Positions 29,873 to 40,492 of a stretch of 64,000 bases of DNA are shown one piece after another. How positions within the stretch are numbered: the first letter of the stretch is position 1; every line of letters begins with the position of its first letter. Source of the stretch: an uncultured Paracoccaceae bacterium. Its GTDB lineage: Bacteria > Pseudomonadota > Alphaproteobacteria > Rhodobacterales > Rhodobacteraceae. The position numbers and the translations under genes are program-made. The stretch lies in NCBI GenBank assembly GCA_947503965.1, contig CANNFU010000005.1, positions 248,001 through 312,000 of the forward strand. Direction: 5' to 3'. Under the pieces are notes generated by a model. The model did not search any database. It was given only the letters and a program-made list of their open reading frames with translations, and was not told where the DNA came from.

Positions 29873-32277
29873 CCGCGCATCACGGCCCCATCGGGGTCAA
29901 AAAGTGGGGTGGTGATCCGCGTTGCCTTGCGCAGCGAACCCATGATTTCGATCTCGGCGGTCAGATCATCTGTCGCATCTTCACGTGGGATCAGGGCGAA
30001 TGCGATCGACTTGTCAGCATAGTGCGAATAGCCGCCAGAGGTACAAAAACCCTTGACCTTCCCATTGATGAACACCGGCTCATACGCCACGACATCGGCA
30101 TCTTCGGCGTCGACCTCGAATGTCACAAGTGTGCGGGCAGGGGGCGTGGCGCGCTCTGCCTCGGCCGCGGCGCGTCCAATAAAGTCCGTATTCTTTTTGA
30201 AACTGATGAAGCGGTCCATACCAGTTTCCGCCGCTGTGTAGTCGGGCGAAAACTCCCGCTGCCATGACCCGAAGAACCGATCAAGCCGCAGCGACATCAT
30301 CGCACGCATCCCGAACGGTGTGATCCCCATGGGCTGACCGGCGTCCCAAAGGGTACGCCAAAGCTGGCGTTGATCGGTTGGGGTGCAGTAGATTTCATAG
30401 CCAAGATCACCCGTATAGCTGACCCGCTGCACGATGCACGCGACCTGACCCACGGTGATACGCCGCACATCAAGGAACTTGATCGCATCCACATCATCGC
30501 GGGTACACGTCTTCAGCAGATCACGTGCCTTTGGTCCCGCGATCTGAAACCCCGTGCGCTGGTCCGAGATATTCGTGACATGCGCATCAGGTGATGCGTT
30601 CTGTATGAACCAGCGATGGTGGATTTCCTGTGCGCCATAGCTTGCGGTCAGTTGGAATTCGGTTTCGGACAGGCAAGAGATGGTGAAGTCACCCCAAAGC
30701 CGTCCCTTCGGTGACAACATCGGCGTCAGCGACATGCGTCCGGGTTGCGGGATACGACCGGCCATGACCCGATCAAGCCACGCCCGCGCGCCTGAACCCG
30801 TCACGCTGAATTTGCCGAAATTCTGGACTTCGTTGATGCCAACGCCGCTGCGCACGGCCAATACCTCGCGTCGCGTGGCATTCCATGCGTCCGAGCGGCG
30901 GAAGGTTGGCGTTTCGTAATCAGGGTCGCCGTCCTTGGCAAAGTAGTTGGCAACCTCCAGCCCGAACTGGTGCCCCCACACAGCGCCCAGATTGCTGAAG
31001 ATGTCGTACATTGGTGTGGTGCGATGCGGCCGGGCAGCTGGCAGCTCTTCGTTGGGATAGCTGACCGAGAACCGGTTCTGGTAATTCTCGACCACTTTGG
31101 GCCGGGTATAGCCCGGCGTGATCCATTTGCCGTAGCGTGCCACGTCAAGTGCTGTGACATCGCGTTCACATTCCCCTTCGATCATCCACTGCGCCAGCAT
31201 CAGACCGACACCACCGCCCTGGCTGAACCCGGCCATAACACCGCAGGCCGACCAGTAGTTCTGGAAACCTGGAACCGGGCCGACCAACGGGTTCCCGTCG
31301 GGCGCAAAGGTGAACGGCCCGTGGATGACCGATTTGACGCCCGCGCTTTCCAGAACGGGAAAGCGTTTATAGGCAAAGGCAATCGAATCTTCGATCTTGT
31401 CATAGTCATCGGGCAGAAGTTCATGCCCGAAATCCCACGGCGTGCCATCAATAGCCCATGGGCGGCAGGGTTTTTCATAAAATCCGATGCACAGCCCGCG
31501 TCCTTCCTGACGCAGATAGCTTTCCCCACCGGGGTCGATGACATGGGGGTGTTCGCTGTCCCGGTTATGGATTTCCGGGATGTCATCCGTCACAAGATAC
31601 TGGTGTTCCATTGGGTGCAGCGGCACGTAAATTCCCGCCATCGCGGCGACTTCGCGCGCCCAAAGACCGCCTGCGTTGACGACATGTTCGGCATGGATTG
31701 TGCCCTTTTCGGTGACAACATCCCATGTGCCGTCAGGGCGGGGGTTGGTTTCGACCACCTTGCAATGGGTTTCGATCGTGGCGCCTCCCATGCGTGCGGC
31801 CTTGGCATAGGCATGGGTCGTGCCCGACGGATCAAGATGCCCGTCAAGCGGGTCGTAAAGCGCGCCGACAATCCCATCAAGATTGGTGATCGGGGCGAGT
31901 TTGCCAATCTCCTCTGGCCCCAGGATTTCAGTATCAAGCCCCATATAGCGGTGCTTGGCCCGTTCGGCGACCAGCATATCGAACCGGTCCTGGTTGTCGG
32001 CCAACGTCACCCCGCCGGAATGGTGCAGACCGCAGGACATGCCTGTGATTTCTTCCAACTCCTTGTACAGCCTGATGGTGTAGCCCTGCAGCGCGGCCAT
32101 ATTCGTGTCGCCGTTCAGCGTGTGGAACCCACCGGCGGCGTGCCAGGTCGACCCGGATGTCAGGTCGGACCGCTCAATCAGCATCACATCGGACCAGCCC
32201 AGCTTGGTCAGATGATAAAGGACAGAAGCGCCGACAACGCCGCCTCCGATGACTGCTACGCGGGTGGTGCTTTGCAT
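29869..32277 (-). CDS. DMGDH/sarcosine dehydrogenase-type FAD and folate-binding oxidoreductase
   Basis: 802 residues. N-terminal FAD domain with VIGGGVVGASVLYHL; TWHAAG near residue 45 has the histidine that covalently binds FAD in dimethylglycine and sarcosine dehydrogenases. The C-terminal half (from about residue 425) is a GcvT-like tetrahydrofolate domain (GSGARAWLDRV, SYTGDLGYEI, GMRAMMSLRLDRFFG). Such enzymes oxidatively demethylate methylated glycines and pass the one-carbon unit to folate; the exact substrate cannot be fixed. It leads a two-gene unit with the nucleotidyltransferase. Confidence 0.9.
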   Translation of the reverse strand: MQSTTRVAVIGGGVVGASVLYHLTKLGWSDVMLIERSDLTSGSTWHAAGGFHTLNGDTNMAALQGYTIRLYKELEEITGMSCGLHHSGGVTLADNQDRFDMLVAERAKHRYMGLDTEILGPEEIGKLAPITNLDGIVGALYDPLDGHLDPSGTTHAYAKAARMGGATIETHCKVVETNPRPDGTWDVVTEKGTIHAEHVVNAGGLWAREVAAMAGIYVPLHPMEHQYLVTDDIPEIHNRDSEHPHVIDPGGESYLRQEGRGLCIGFYEKPCRPWAIDGTPWDFGHELLPDDYDKIEDSIAFAYKRFPVLESAGVKSVIHGPFTFAPDGNPLVGPVPGFQNYWSACGVMAGFSQGGGVGLMLAQWMIEGECERDVTALDVARYGKWITPGYTRPKVVENYQNRFSVSYPNEELPAARPHRTTPMYDIFSNLGAVWGHQFGLEVANYFAKDGDPDYETPTFRRSDAWNATRREVLAVRSGVGINEVQNFGKFSVTGSGARAWLDRVMAGRIPQPGRMSLTPMLSPKGRLWGDFTISCLSETEFQLTASYGAQEIHHRWFIQNASPDAHVTNISDQRTGFQIAGPKARDLLKTCTRDDVDAIKFLDVRRITVGQVACIVQRVSYTGDLGYEIYCTPTDQRQLWRTLWDAGQPMGITPFGMRAMMSLRLDRFFGSWQREFSPDYTAAETGMDRFISFKKNTDFIGRAAAEAERATPPARTLVTFEVDAEDADVVAYEPVFINGKVKGFCTSGGYSHYADKSIAFALIPREDATDDLTAEIEIMGSLRKATRITTPLFDPDGAVMRG

Positions 32278-32382
32278 CAGGTCGTCTCCAGTTTCCTGGG
32301 GCCTAACATGGCGGCGGCAAAGCGGATTGCCCTGTCACCGCGCGACATTTGATGTCGCAAATGCGCGCGGTGGATAAAGTCT

Positions 32383-32940
32383 TTAGGGAATTATCCGCGT
32401 GTATTTGGTGCCTTCCAAAGTGGCGCCCAGACGCAGACCGGTTTGGCCGAATACAACGGCAATCACCGGCGACAATGACGTTGTCGTTTCAGCACGCAAC
32501 ATTTCGCTTTGGCTATTGACCGCATATTCAATATCGGCACCTGCCGCCCAACCGGGGGATTGCCGGAACTCCAGCAACGCTTCGGATGTCATGAAGAACA
32601 GAACATGGCTGAACTGTTGTGCGCCAACTTGCAAACCTGCGCTGCCTGATGCTGCAGAATAATAATCGACTGTCGATTCCCCGACGCGCAATGCGCCGCG
32701 GCCATAGGACCCGCCCAGACCAAGCCCGACCTCTGTAATCAGGGGCATGACCAACACACCCGCGGCCCGGTTCGATAGGTCGCGTGTGCCGGGATAGGCT
32801 CTGAACATCTCATCCAGTGTGTTATCAACGCGCGCGTCGATTGTGGCGGCCCCGCCGCTGCCAATACCATTGCCGCATGCCGCAAGTGTAGATGCCGCAA
32901 GCGCAGCGAACGCGAAGCCGCGTCTGGAATAATTTTGCAT
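32383..32940 (-). CDS. SYLF/YSC84-domain lipoprotein
   Basis: 185 residues. The N-terminus has twin arginines followed by a hydrophobic stretch and a lipobox (STLAACG), so it is probably a lipoprotein, possibly Tat-routed. The rest is a SYLF/Ysc84 domain (AAGVLVMPLITEVGLGLGGSYG, SHVLFFMTSEAL, FGQTGLRLGATLEG), a lipid-binding fold common in bacterial periplasmic proteins. Function unknown; no operon partner. Confidence 0.88.
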   Translation of the reverse strand: MQNYSRRGFAFAALAASTLAACGNGIGSGGAATIDARVDNTLDEMFRAYPGTRDLSNRAAGVLVMPLITEVGLGLGGSYGRGALRVGESTVDYYSAASGSAGLQVGAQQFSHVLFFMTSEALLEFRQSPGWAAGADIEYAVNSQSEMLRAETTTSLSPVIAVVFGQTGLRLGATLEGTKYTRIIP

Positions 32941-33114
32941 GGTTTACCGCCTTATATGCCTGTGATGAAGACGTTTACCGTCTTTTATGTCAGGCAGTAT
33001 AAGCAAACACAGATTATCTGTCACGCCAAAGCTTTCTTTGACGTGGTCCATGGAAATCACCGATCGTTGGGCGACTTGCGGTTGCTGGGGGATTATTGAC
33101 TTAAGAGTACCCTG

Positions 33115-35244
33115 TCATGACGCCAGCGCCCGCTGGAATGAAGCCTCAAAAGGCAGATCATGACCCGTATCGCGGACGGACAGTTCGAATTGCTGTACAA
33201 GATGGGCAAGTTTCTTGGCCTGTTCGGCGATGCCGCTGCTTTGCACGTTCGACTGTTCCACCATGCTCGCGTTTTGCTGTGTGACGCGGTCCAATTGGCT
33301 GACACCGATGTTGATCTCGGATATGCCGTTGGCCTGTTCAACCGCAATTGAAGCGATGGACGCCACCAAATCGGTAATTTCTTCGACCCGACGGATGATG
33401 TCATTCAGCGCGTCCCCGGCACCCACCACAAGGGTTGTGCCTTCGCCAACATGCCGCACGCTGTTCGTGATCAGATCCGAGACTTGTTGGGCCGCTTCCG
33501 ATGATCGCTGGGCCAATGCGCGCACTTCCGAGGCGACGACAGCAAAACCGCGCCCATGTTCACCTGCTCGTGCGGCCTCAACGCCGGCGTTCAGAGCCAA
33601 AAGATTGGTTTGAAATGCGATATCTGCGATGAGACTGGTGATATTGGAAATCTCGGTCGAGGAGGTTTCGATCTTGCGCATGGCCGCCACGGCCTCTTCG
33701 ACAACTTTTCCGCTTTGCTTGGCCTGCTTGTGTGCAAGACTGACGGTTGTTTCAACCTCCTTTGCCTTTTCGGCAGAGGATTTGACGCTGGAGGTCAGTT
33801 GATCCAGTGCCGCTGCCGTTTCTTCCAACGTAGCCGCTTGGTTTTCTGTCCGATTTGACATATCAGAGCTGGCAGACCTGATCGCGTCAGCCGTACCGTC
33901 AATTTCGCGGGACGCCGCCGTCACACTGCCGATTGCTGTTTCAAGATTGCTCATCGCTGCGTTAAAATCATGGCGCAATCTTTCATATTCCTCGGGAAAC
34001 TCCTGATCGACCCGTGCGCGCAGATTGCCAGCGGCAAGACCTTCAAGTGCCACGGACAGCACATCGACGACTCGTTGTTGTTCTATTTTGTCCTGCTCTT
34101 GTTTTGCAGCAAGCTGGCGGCGACTGATATCTGCATCGCGGAATACTTCCAACGACCGGGCCATGCGCCCCAACTCGGTTTGGTACTTGCCTCCGGTAAT
34201 CGTAATGTTCGTATTGCCTTGCGCCAAGTCTTCGGTTGTTGCCGCAAGCGCGGCAAGCGGGCGCGCGATCCATTGGCCAACCAGCCATGCAACGGCAAGC
34301 GAAATCAGCACCGCAACGGCACCAAAAATCGGTGTTGCGGCACTCATGCGATCAACAAGAACTTGTCCTTGCGGTCCAAGTTCGTCCTGAATGGCCACGA
34401 TGTTTTCAACGGACGCTTCCAACTGATCCTGCATCCTCGGCCCGATACCGTCGAGCGTTTGCGTCCGGGTCAATGCAAGCTGTGCGACCGTGCGCAGCAG
34501 AATGTCCACTTGCTGGTTAAAGTTGGCAAAGTTGGCCTGAACTGACGCCAACTGCTCTTTGGCCGTTTCATAATCCGGCGCAGTGCCCCGCCCATCAAGA
34601 TAGGTCTGAAGATCGATCGCCGCGCCATTTATCGTTGCCAAATGCTGCTCTAGTTCTTCGATCAACTGTTGGTCTTCAAAAAACAAATAGTCCTGCAGCG
34701 ACAAACGCGCCAAAAGAACGCTTTCGATCATGCGCCCGGACAGAAGGGTCAATTCGCTGTCGCCGCGTTGATATGCGAACTCCTCCAGCGCGTGGAGCGA
34801 TGCCCTTATCGTCTTCCCGCTTTCGATTGCCGCGGTCTTTGCGGCAAGTTCCTCAGCGGACAAGCGAGCGTATCTGTCGAAGCCGTCCAGATATTGGGAT
34901 GAGAGTTCTGCAATCTGCGTGACAGTCTGCTGCACTTCCGGATTGCTTGCGAAAACATCCAGATTGCGCGCCTCCGACCTGATTTCTGCGATGTTGGAAC
35001 GAACTTCGTCGGCATTCGCTAGCGACGCTTCCAGCCGGTATTTAAACGCGGCAACCCGTGCTTCAAACAAGTCTTCGACGAAATTGTTGATGGCAATCGT
35101 CTGTTTGGCGGTGGCGCGATACGAATTGTAAGTTTCGCCCAGCGATCGCACGGCCAGAAAAGAAGATCCGGCCAGGACGATCAGCAATATGACCATCACC
35201 ATTGACCCCAGACTGACCCGCGCCTTGATTGAAAACCGCTGCAT
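33115..35244 (-). CDS. Methyl-accepting chemotaxis protein
   Basis: 709 residues: cytoplasmic N-terminus, TM1 at about 12-34, a long helical periplasmic sensor region (about 35-300), TM2 near 305-325 ([19 protein letters not shown]), a HAMP domain, and a coiled-coil signalling domain whose hairpin tip reads [20 protein letters not shown]. The C-terminus lacks the NWETF-type CheR tether. The ATG at 35244 has GAGAGG 6 bases upstream; the in-frame start at 35262 does not. The sensor region is helical and may be a bundle; the ligand is unknown. No che genes nearby. Confidence 0.94.
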   Translation of the reverse strand: MQRFSIKARVSLGSMVMVILLIVLAGSSFLAVRSLGETYNSYRATAKQTIAINNFVEDLFEARVAAFKYRLEASLANADEVRSNIAEIRSEARNLDVFASNPEVQQTVTQIAELSSQYLDGFDRYARLSAEELAAKTAAIESGKTIRASLHALEEFAYQRGDSELTLLSGRMIESVLLARLSLQDYLFFEDQQLIEELEQHLATINGAAIDLQTYLDGRGTAPDYETAKEQLASVQANFANFNQQVDILLRTVAQLALTRTQTLDGIGPRMQDQLEASVENIVAIQDELGPQGQVLVDRMSAATPIFGAVAVLISLAVAWLVGQWIARPLAALAATTEDLAQGNTNITITGGKYQTELGRMARSLEVFRDADISRRQLAAKQEQDKIEQQRVVDVLSVALEGLAAGNLRARVDQEFPEEYERLRHDFNAAMSNLETAIGSVTAASREIDGTADAIRSASSDMSNRTENQAATLEETAAALDQLTSSVKSSAEKAKEVETTVSLAHKQAKQSGKVVEEAVAAMRKIETSSTEISNITSLIADIAFQTNLLALNAGVEAARAGEHGRGFAVVASEVRALAQRSSEAAQQVSDLITNSVRHVGEGTTLVVGAGDALNDIIRRVEEITDLVASIASIAVEQANGISEINIGVSQLDRVTQQNASMVEQSNVQSSGIAEQAKKLAHLVQQFELSVRDTGHDLPFEASFQRALAS

Positions 35245-35347
35245 TTCGACCTCTCGATACATCCGAGAAGTCTGCTAAGACTAATTTCCTAATACTGTCC
35301 TTACGCCATCACATTAAACACAAGATGGTTAATTGAACCGGGGCCAA

Positions 35348-36346
35348 TCAGCCGCCCAGCATTTTTGCGGCGCGCGGTGCGAAATAGGTCAGGATGCCGT
35401 CACATCCGGCCCGTTTGAACGCAAGCAGACTTTCCATCATCACCTTGTCCCCGTCCAGCCAGCCATTGGCGGCCGCAGCTTGCAGCATCGCGTATTCACC
35501 GCTGACCTGATAGGCATAGGTCGGCAAACCAAAGCTGTCTTTCACCCGGCGACAGATATCGAGATAGGGCATGCCGGGTTTGACCATGATCATATCCGCG
35601 CCCTCGCGCAGATCGCGTTCGACGAGGCGCAGCGCCTCGTCCGAATTACCGGGGTCCATCTGATAGGTCTTCTTGTCGCCCGTCAGCGCGGACGATGCCC
35701 CAACCGCATCCCGGAACGGTCCGTAAAAGGCGCTTGCATATTTGGCGGTATAGCTGAGGATCGCGACATTCTGGTGCCCCTCCGCCTCTAGCGCGGTACG
35801 GATCGCGCCGATCCGGCCATCCATCATATCGGACGGGCCCAGGATATCCGCCCCAGCCTCTGCCTGCGCGAGCGCCATTTTGACCAGCGCCGCGACCGTG
35901 CGGTCATTGACGATTTCGCCATCCTCGACAAAGCCGTCATGGCCATTGATGTTGTAGGGATCCAGCGCGATATCGGTCATGATGGCGATGTCAGGGGCTG
36001 CCTCCTTGATCGCGCGAATGGCCTGATTGGTCAGGTTTTCGGGGTCCCATGCCATCGCACAATCTTCGGTGCGCGCTTCCATCCCGGTATAGGGAAAAAT
36101 GCAGATCGCAGGGATACCCAGCGATTGCGCCTCAACCGCCGCCTTGGCCACACGGTCCACCGTGCGTCGTACGACGCCCGGCATGGAGGCAACGGGCGTT
36201 TCATCATCCGTTCCATCCATCACAAAGATCGGCCAGATCAGATCATCAACCGTCAGCGTATTCTGGCGGGCAAGTGCGCGCATGGCGGGTGATTTGCGCA
36301 TGCGCCGCAGCCGTGTTGCCGGGTAGGGGGCAAGGGTTGGTTTCAT
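35348..36346 (-). CDS. hemB: Delta-aminolevulinic acid dehydratase HemB
   Basis: 332 residues. HemB condenses two 5-aminolevulinate molecules into porphobilinogen. Schiff-base lysines are in SYTAKYASAFYGPFRDA and DMIMVKPGMPYLD. The metal-binding loop reads ALDPYNINGHDGFVEDG, with Asp instead of the zinc-binding cysteine triad, so this is the magnesium/potassium-dependent type usual in alphaproteobacteria. The ATG at 36346 (MKPTLAPYPATRLRR) is the family start. The divergent spacer upstream carries overlapping inverted repeats. Confidence 0.96.
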   Translation of the reverse strand: MKPTLAPYPATRLRRMRKSPAMRALARQNTLTVDDLIWPIFVMDGTDDETPVASMPGVVRRTVDRVAKAAVEAQSLGIPAICIFPYTGMEARTEDCAMAWDPENLTNQAIRAIKEAAPDIAIMTDIALDPYNINGHDGFVEDGEIVNDRTVAALVKMALAQAEAGADILGPSDMMDGRIGAIRTALEAEGHQNVAILSYTAKYASAFYGPFRDAVGASSALTGDKKTYQMDPGNSDEALRLVERDLREGADMIMVKPGMPYLDICRRVKDSFGLPTYAYQVSGEYAMLQAAAANGWLDGDKVMMESLLAFKRAGCDGILTYFAPRAAKMLGG

Positions 36347-36359
36347 CTTACATCGCCTT

Positions 36360-36392
36360 CCAAGATCCGGCATCTTGGTCGCACGGATCTTG
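36360..36392. promoter_or_regulatory. Overlapping inverted repeats upstream of hemB
   Basis: CCAAGAT-ccggc-ATCTTGG (36360-36378) and CAAGATCCG (36361-36369) with CGGATCTTG (36384-36392) are two overlapping perfect dyads 14 bp upstream of the hemB start, in the spacer to the divergent membrane-protein gene. An operator or an early leader hairpin is possible. Confidence 0.4.
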
Positions 36393-36468
36393 CCGCATCA
36401 CAAGACTGGGCAATGCAGTTCGGGGACGCTAGGTTCCGCACATCACCAACGAATGACGGGACCGCATT

Positions 36469-37002
36469 TTGCCTGTGACCGAAACGATCCTAGAAATCAT
36501 CGACCTGCATACGTTTTCGAACATCTGGTATTGGCTTGCGGTGGCTGTCACCTGGGCTGTGGTCAGTCATTGGGTTCTGGGGGTGCCGTTCGATCTGATC
36601 ATTCGCGCCCGCCGCGCAACACCACAAGCACTGGATGATCTTGAGAAACTGGTGGATTTCCACGTACGGCGGTTCATCATGATCGAAGATTTCGCGGGTA
36701 CGCCGATTATTGCCCTCGCCGCGTTTGTTTTGACCGCATTGGCAGTCTTCGGCTTTTACTACGATGTCGAAATCGCCCAAGGCATCTTTCTGATCGGTTT
36801 TCCGCTGACCATCGTCGGGGCAATTTGCCAACGTGCCTGTCACAAATATCAAACCAATCCACCCACCCGCGAGGACCTGCCCGCAGAGCTGTTGCGGCTT
36901 CGGGTGATGATCCAGATCGTCGCCATGATCGCGATCTTCGTGACGGCGTTTTACGGGATGTATTACAACCTGTCGGTGCCGGACCCGTTTTTCCCCGGTT
37001 GA
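36469..37002 (+). CDS. Conserved Rhodobacterales membrane protein
   Basis: 177 residues with about four hydrophobic helices (near 20-40, 78-98, 103-120, 147-165). It resembles Roseobacter proteins sometimes labelled 'component of SufBCD complex', a name with no clear basis here. GGGA lies 7 bases before the TTG at 36469, which is preferred; a GTG at 36475 is an alternative. It ends 31 bp before mfd and may share its transcript. No catalytic motif is seen. Confidence 0.75.
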   Translation: MPVTETILEIIDLHTFSNIWYWLAVAVTWAVVSHWVLGVPFDLIIRARRATPQALDDLEKLVDFHVRRFIMIEDFAGTPIIALAAFVLTALAVFGFYYDVEIAQGIFLIGFPLTIVGAICQRACHKYQTNPPTREDLPAELLRLRVMIQIVAMIAIFVTAFYGMYYNLSVPDPFFPG

Positions 37003-37033
37003 CACCGCGTCGTCGCGCGGTAGGTCACCGCAC

Positions 37034-40000
37034 ATGTCTCAACCTCGTCACATCACCGTCAGCGGCGCACCGGAAGGCTACGATGCCCAGCTGATCCTGC
37101 ACGAATTGGACAAGGGCCAGCCGGTCGTTCACATCGCGCGCGATGACAAGCGTCTTGCCGCGATGCAGTCCGCGTTGCAGTTCTTTGCGCCCGACCTGCC
37201 CGTATTTGTCTTTCCGGCCTGGGATTGCCTGCCGTATGACCGCGTGTCGCCGAACGCCGATGTTTCAGCCGCGCGCATGGCGACTTTGGCGGCGTTGGTG
37301 CATGGGATGCCCGCGCGGTTCGTATTGCTCACCTCCCTTTCAGCCGCGACACAGCGCGTGCTGGCGCGCACGCTTTTGCGTGAGGCGGCATTTACCGCAA
37401 CCGTGGGCGACCGCATTGACGAAGCTGCATTGCGTCACTTTCTGATCCGTATGGGGTTCACCCAAAGCCCGACAGTGATGGAACCGGGCGATTATGCGGT
37501 GCGTGGCGGGATCATTGATATCTTTCCACCCGGGCAAAGCGGCCCCGTGCGTCTTGATCTGTTTGGTGATGTGCTTGACGGCGCGCGCCGGTTCGATCCG
37601 GCAACGCAGCGAACAATCGAAAAACTGACCGAGATTGAACTGGCGCCGGTGTCAGAGGTAATCTTGGATGAGGCGGCAATCACCCGGTTTCGACAGAATT
37701 ATCGGATCGAATTCGGGGCTGCCGGAACGGATGATCGGCTTTATGAAGCCGTCAGCGCGGGGCGCAAACATGCCGGGGTTGAACACTGGTTAGGCTTTTT
37801 CCAGGACGATCTGGAAACTCTGTTTGATTACTTGCCAAAGGCCACCGTTACGCTGGATGATCAGATCGGGCCGTCCCGGATCGCAAGATGGGACAGTATC
37901 CGCGACCAATATGAAACGCGCATGCACGCCCTGTCGCAAAAGGGTCGGATGGATAGCGTTTATAAACCCGCCCCACCACAATTGCTTTATCTTGATGATG
38001 CCGCTTGGGATGTGGCGGTCGCAGACCACCGCGTGTTGCAATTCTCGCCGCTCAAGCAGGCCACCGGGCCCGGCGTAACTGATGCAGGCGGGCGCATCGG
38101 TCGTGACTTTGCGCCGGAGCGTCAGCAGGAACACATCAGCCTTTTCAAGAGCTTGGCGGATCATGTGAACGCGCGATTGCAAAGCGGGCCGGTCGTGATT
38201 GCTTCTTACTCTGAAGGGGCGCGCGAGCGTCTGGAAGGTTTGATCGAAGACGAAGGCGTGTCCGAGGCGATATTGGTCACTGACTTTACGCGGGTGGGCA
38301 AACGCGGGCTTCATCTGGCTGTCTGGCCCTTGGACCACGGGTTTGAAGTGCCCGGTTTGACAGTGATCTCCGAACAGGATGTTCTGGGCGATCGCCTGAT
38401 CCGGCAGACGAAACGCAAGCGCCGCGCTGAGAACTTTCTGTCTGAGGCCAATAGTTTATCGCCCGGTGATCTGGTGGTGCATGTGGATCACGGTGTCGGG
38501 CGCTTCAAGGGTATGGAGGTGGTCACCGCATTGGGTGCGGCTCATGAATGCCTGCTGCTGGAATATGCCGAGGATTCAAAGCTGTATCTGCCAGTCGAGA
38601 ATATCGAGCTGCTGTCGAAATATGGCCATGAAACCGGGCTGCTGGATAAGCTCGGAGGTGGTGCATGGCAGGCAAAGAAAGCCAAGCTGAAGGAGCGGAT
38701 ACGCCAGATTGCAGAGCGGCTGATCCGGGTTGCGGCAGAGCGGGAATTGCGCACAGCCCCCGCGCTTGACCCGCCAGATAGCCTTTGGGATCAGTTCCTT
38801 GCGCGCTTTCCTTACGTGGAAACCGATGACCAACTGGCCGCAATTGATGACGTGCTGGCTGATCTGAGCGCGGGCAAGCCGATGGATCGGTTGATTTGCG
38901 GCGATGTAGGTTTCGGCAAGACCGAGGTCGCTATTCGCGCGGCCTTTGTTGCAGCCTTGTCGGGTGTGCAGGTCGCGATCATTGCACCCACAACGTTGCT
39001 GGCGCGGCAGCATTATCAGAACTTCGCAGAGCGGTTTCGGGGCTTTCCGGTCAATGTCCGGCCCTTGTCGCGGTTCGTCTCGGCGAAGGATGCAGCAGCG
39101 ACCCGCGATGGGATCACGAAGGGGACTGTCGACATCGTCGTAGGCACCCATGCTCTCTTGGCGAAAGGCGTCCGCTTCAAGAACCTCGGCCTGTTAGTGA
39201 TTGATGAAGAACAGAAATTCGGGGTTCAGCATAAAGAGCGTCTGAAGCAGTTGCGCACCGATGTGCATGTGCTGACGCTGACCGCCACGCCGATCCCGCG
39301 GACCTTGCAACTGTCGCTATCCGGTGTGCGTGATCTGTCGATCATCGGCACGCCCCCGATCGACCGGCTGGCGATCCGCACCTATGTCAGCGAGTTCGAT
39401 ACGATCACCGTGCGCGAGGCGCTATTGCGCGAGCATTATCGCGGAGGTCAGTCGTTCCTTGTCGTACCGCGCATCGCCGATATGCCGGAGATGGAGACGT
39501 TTCTGCGCGATCAGGTGCCGGAGGTCAGCTACATCACCGCAACCGGGCAGATGGCGGCCGGTGAGTTGGATGACCGCATGAATGCCTTTTATGATGGTAA
39601 ATACGATGTGCTGCTGGCGACGACGATTGTGGAATCAGGGTTGGATATTCCAACCGCCAACACGATGATTGTCTGGCGGGCCGACATGTTCGGGCTGAGC
39701 CAGCTGTACCAGATTAGGGGCAGGGTGGGCCGGTCAAAGACGCGGGCCTATGCCTATCTGACCACCAAGCCGCGCCAGAAGCTGACCGACACGGCCCAGA
39801 AACGCCTGCGCGTGCTGGGGTCGATTGATACGCTGGGGGCAGGCTTCACGCTGGCCTCGCAGGATCTGGACATTAGAGGCGCGGGGAACCTCTTGGGCGA
39901 GGAACAGTCGGGCCAGATGCGCGAAGTGGGCTATGAGCTGTATCAGCAGATGCTCGAAGACCAGATCGCGGCGATAAAGTCGGGCGCGGCAGAGGGGATA

Positions 40001-40483
40001 ATTGATGACGGGCATTGGGCACCGCAAATCAACTTGGGTGTGCCGGTGCTGATTCCAGAGGATTACGTACCCGATCTCGATGTGCGTTTGGGCCTATATC
40101 GGCGGCTGTCGGAACTGACCACGAAGGTCGAGTTGGAAGGCTTTGCCGCCGAACTGATCGACCGGTTCGGAAAGCTCCCGCGTGAGGTCAACACGCTCAT
40201 GCTGGTGGTGCGTATCAAAGCGATGTGCAAGCGGGCAGGGATCGCAAAGCTGGACGCGGGGCCAAAAGGTGCAACCATCCAGTTCCATAATGATAAATTC
40301 GCCTCGCCCAGAGGATTGGTTGAATTCATCGAAGCACAAAAAGGCCTCGCCAAGGTCAAAGACAACAAGATCGTTGTGCGCCGGGACTGGACGAAAGAGC
40401 GTGACAAGATCCAAGGCGCGTTCAACATCGCGCGTGATCTGGCCCAGAAACTGGCAGAAGAAAAAAAGACGCAGACAGCGTGA
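37034..40483 (+). CDS. mfd: Transcription-repair coupling factor Mfd
   Basis: 1149 residues, full length. Mfd displaces RNA polymerase stalled at DNA lesions and recruits UvrAB. The UvrB-homology region (about 1-330) starts FVFPAWDCLPYDRVSPN; the RNA-polymerase interaction domain follows (about 460-550: LSPGDLVVHVDHGVGRFKGM); then the RecG-like translocase with Walker A GDVGFGKTEVA, DEEQKFGV, TATPIPRTLQ and QIRGRVGRSKTRAYAYL; a C-terminal regulatory domain ends the protein. The start at 37034 is the only ATG before the conserved N-terminus. Confidence 0.97.
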   Translation: MSQPRHITVSGAPEGYDAQLILHELDKGQPVVHIARDDKRLAAMQSALQFFAPDLPVFVFPAWDCLPYDRVSPNADVSAARMATLAALVHGMPARFVLLTSLSAATQRVLARTLLREAAFTATVGDRIDEAALRHFLIRMGFTQSPTVMEPGDYAVRGGIIDIFPPGQSGPVRLDLFGDVLDGARRFDPATQRTIEKLTEIELAPVSEVILDEAAITRFRQNYRIEFGAAGTDDRLYEAVSAGRKHAGVEHWLGFFQDDLETLFDYLPKATVTLDDQIGPSRIARWDSIRDQYETRMHALSQKGRMDSVYKPAPPQLLYLDDAAWDVAVADHRVLQFSPLKQATGPGVTDAGGRIGRDFAPERQQEHISLFKSLADHVNARLQSGPVVIASYSEGARERLEGLIEDEGVSEAILVTDFTRVGKRGLHLAVWPLDHGFEVPGLTVISEQDVLGDRLIRQTKRKRRAENFLSEANSLSPGDLVVHVDHGVGRFKGMEVVTALGAAHECLLLEYAEDSKLYLPVENIELLSKYGHETGLLDKLGGGAWQAKKAKLKERIRQIAERLIRVAAERELRTAPALDPPDSLWDQFLARFPYVETDDQLAAIDDVLADLSAGKPMDRLICGDVGFGKTEVAIRAAFVAALSGVQVAIIAPTTLLARQHYQNFAERFRGFPVNVRPLSRFVSAKDAAATRDGITKGTVDIVVGTHALLAKGVRFKNLGLLVIDEEQKFGVQHKERLKQLRTDVHVLTLTATPIPRTLQLSLSGVRDLSIIGTPPIDRLAIRTYVSEFDTITVREALLREHYRGGQSFLVVPRIADMPEMETFLRDQVPEVSYITATGQMAAGELDDRMNAFYDGKYDVLLATTIVESGLDIPTANTMIVWRADMFGLSQLYQIRGRVGRSKTRAYAYLTTKPRQKLTDTAQKRLRVLGSIDTLGAGFTLASQDLDIRGAGNLLGEEQSGQMREVGYELYQQMLEDQIAAIKSGAAEGIIDDGHWAPQINLGVPVLIPEDYVPDLDVRLGLYRRLSELTTKVELEGFAAELIDRFGKLPREVNTLMLVVRIKAMCKRAGIAKLDAGPKGATIQFHNDKFASPRGLVEFIEAQKGLAKVKDNKIVVRRDWTKERDKIQGAFNIARDLAQKLAEEKKTQTA

Positions 40484-40492
40484 ATTCAGGAC

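Noticed and set aside
30970-32352. 460-codon plus-strand open frame
   Set aside because: Antisense to the DMGDH-type flavoprotein; low-complexity composition without motifs.
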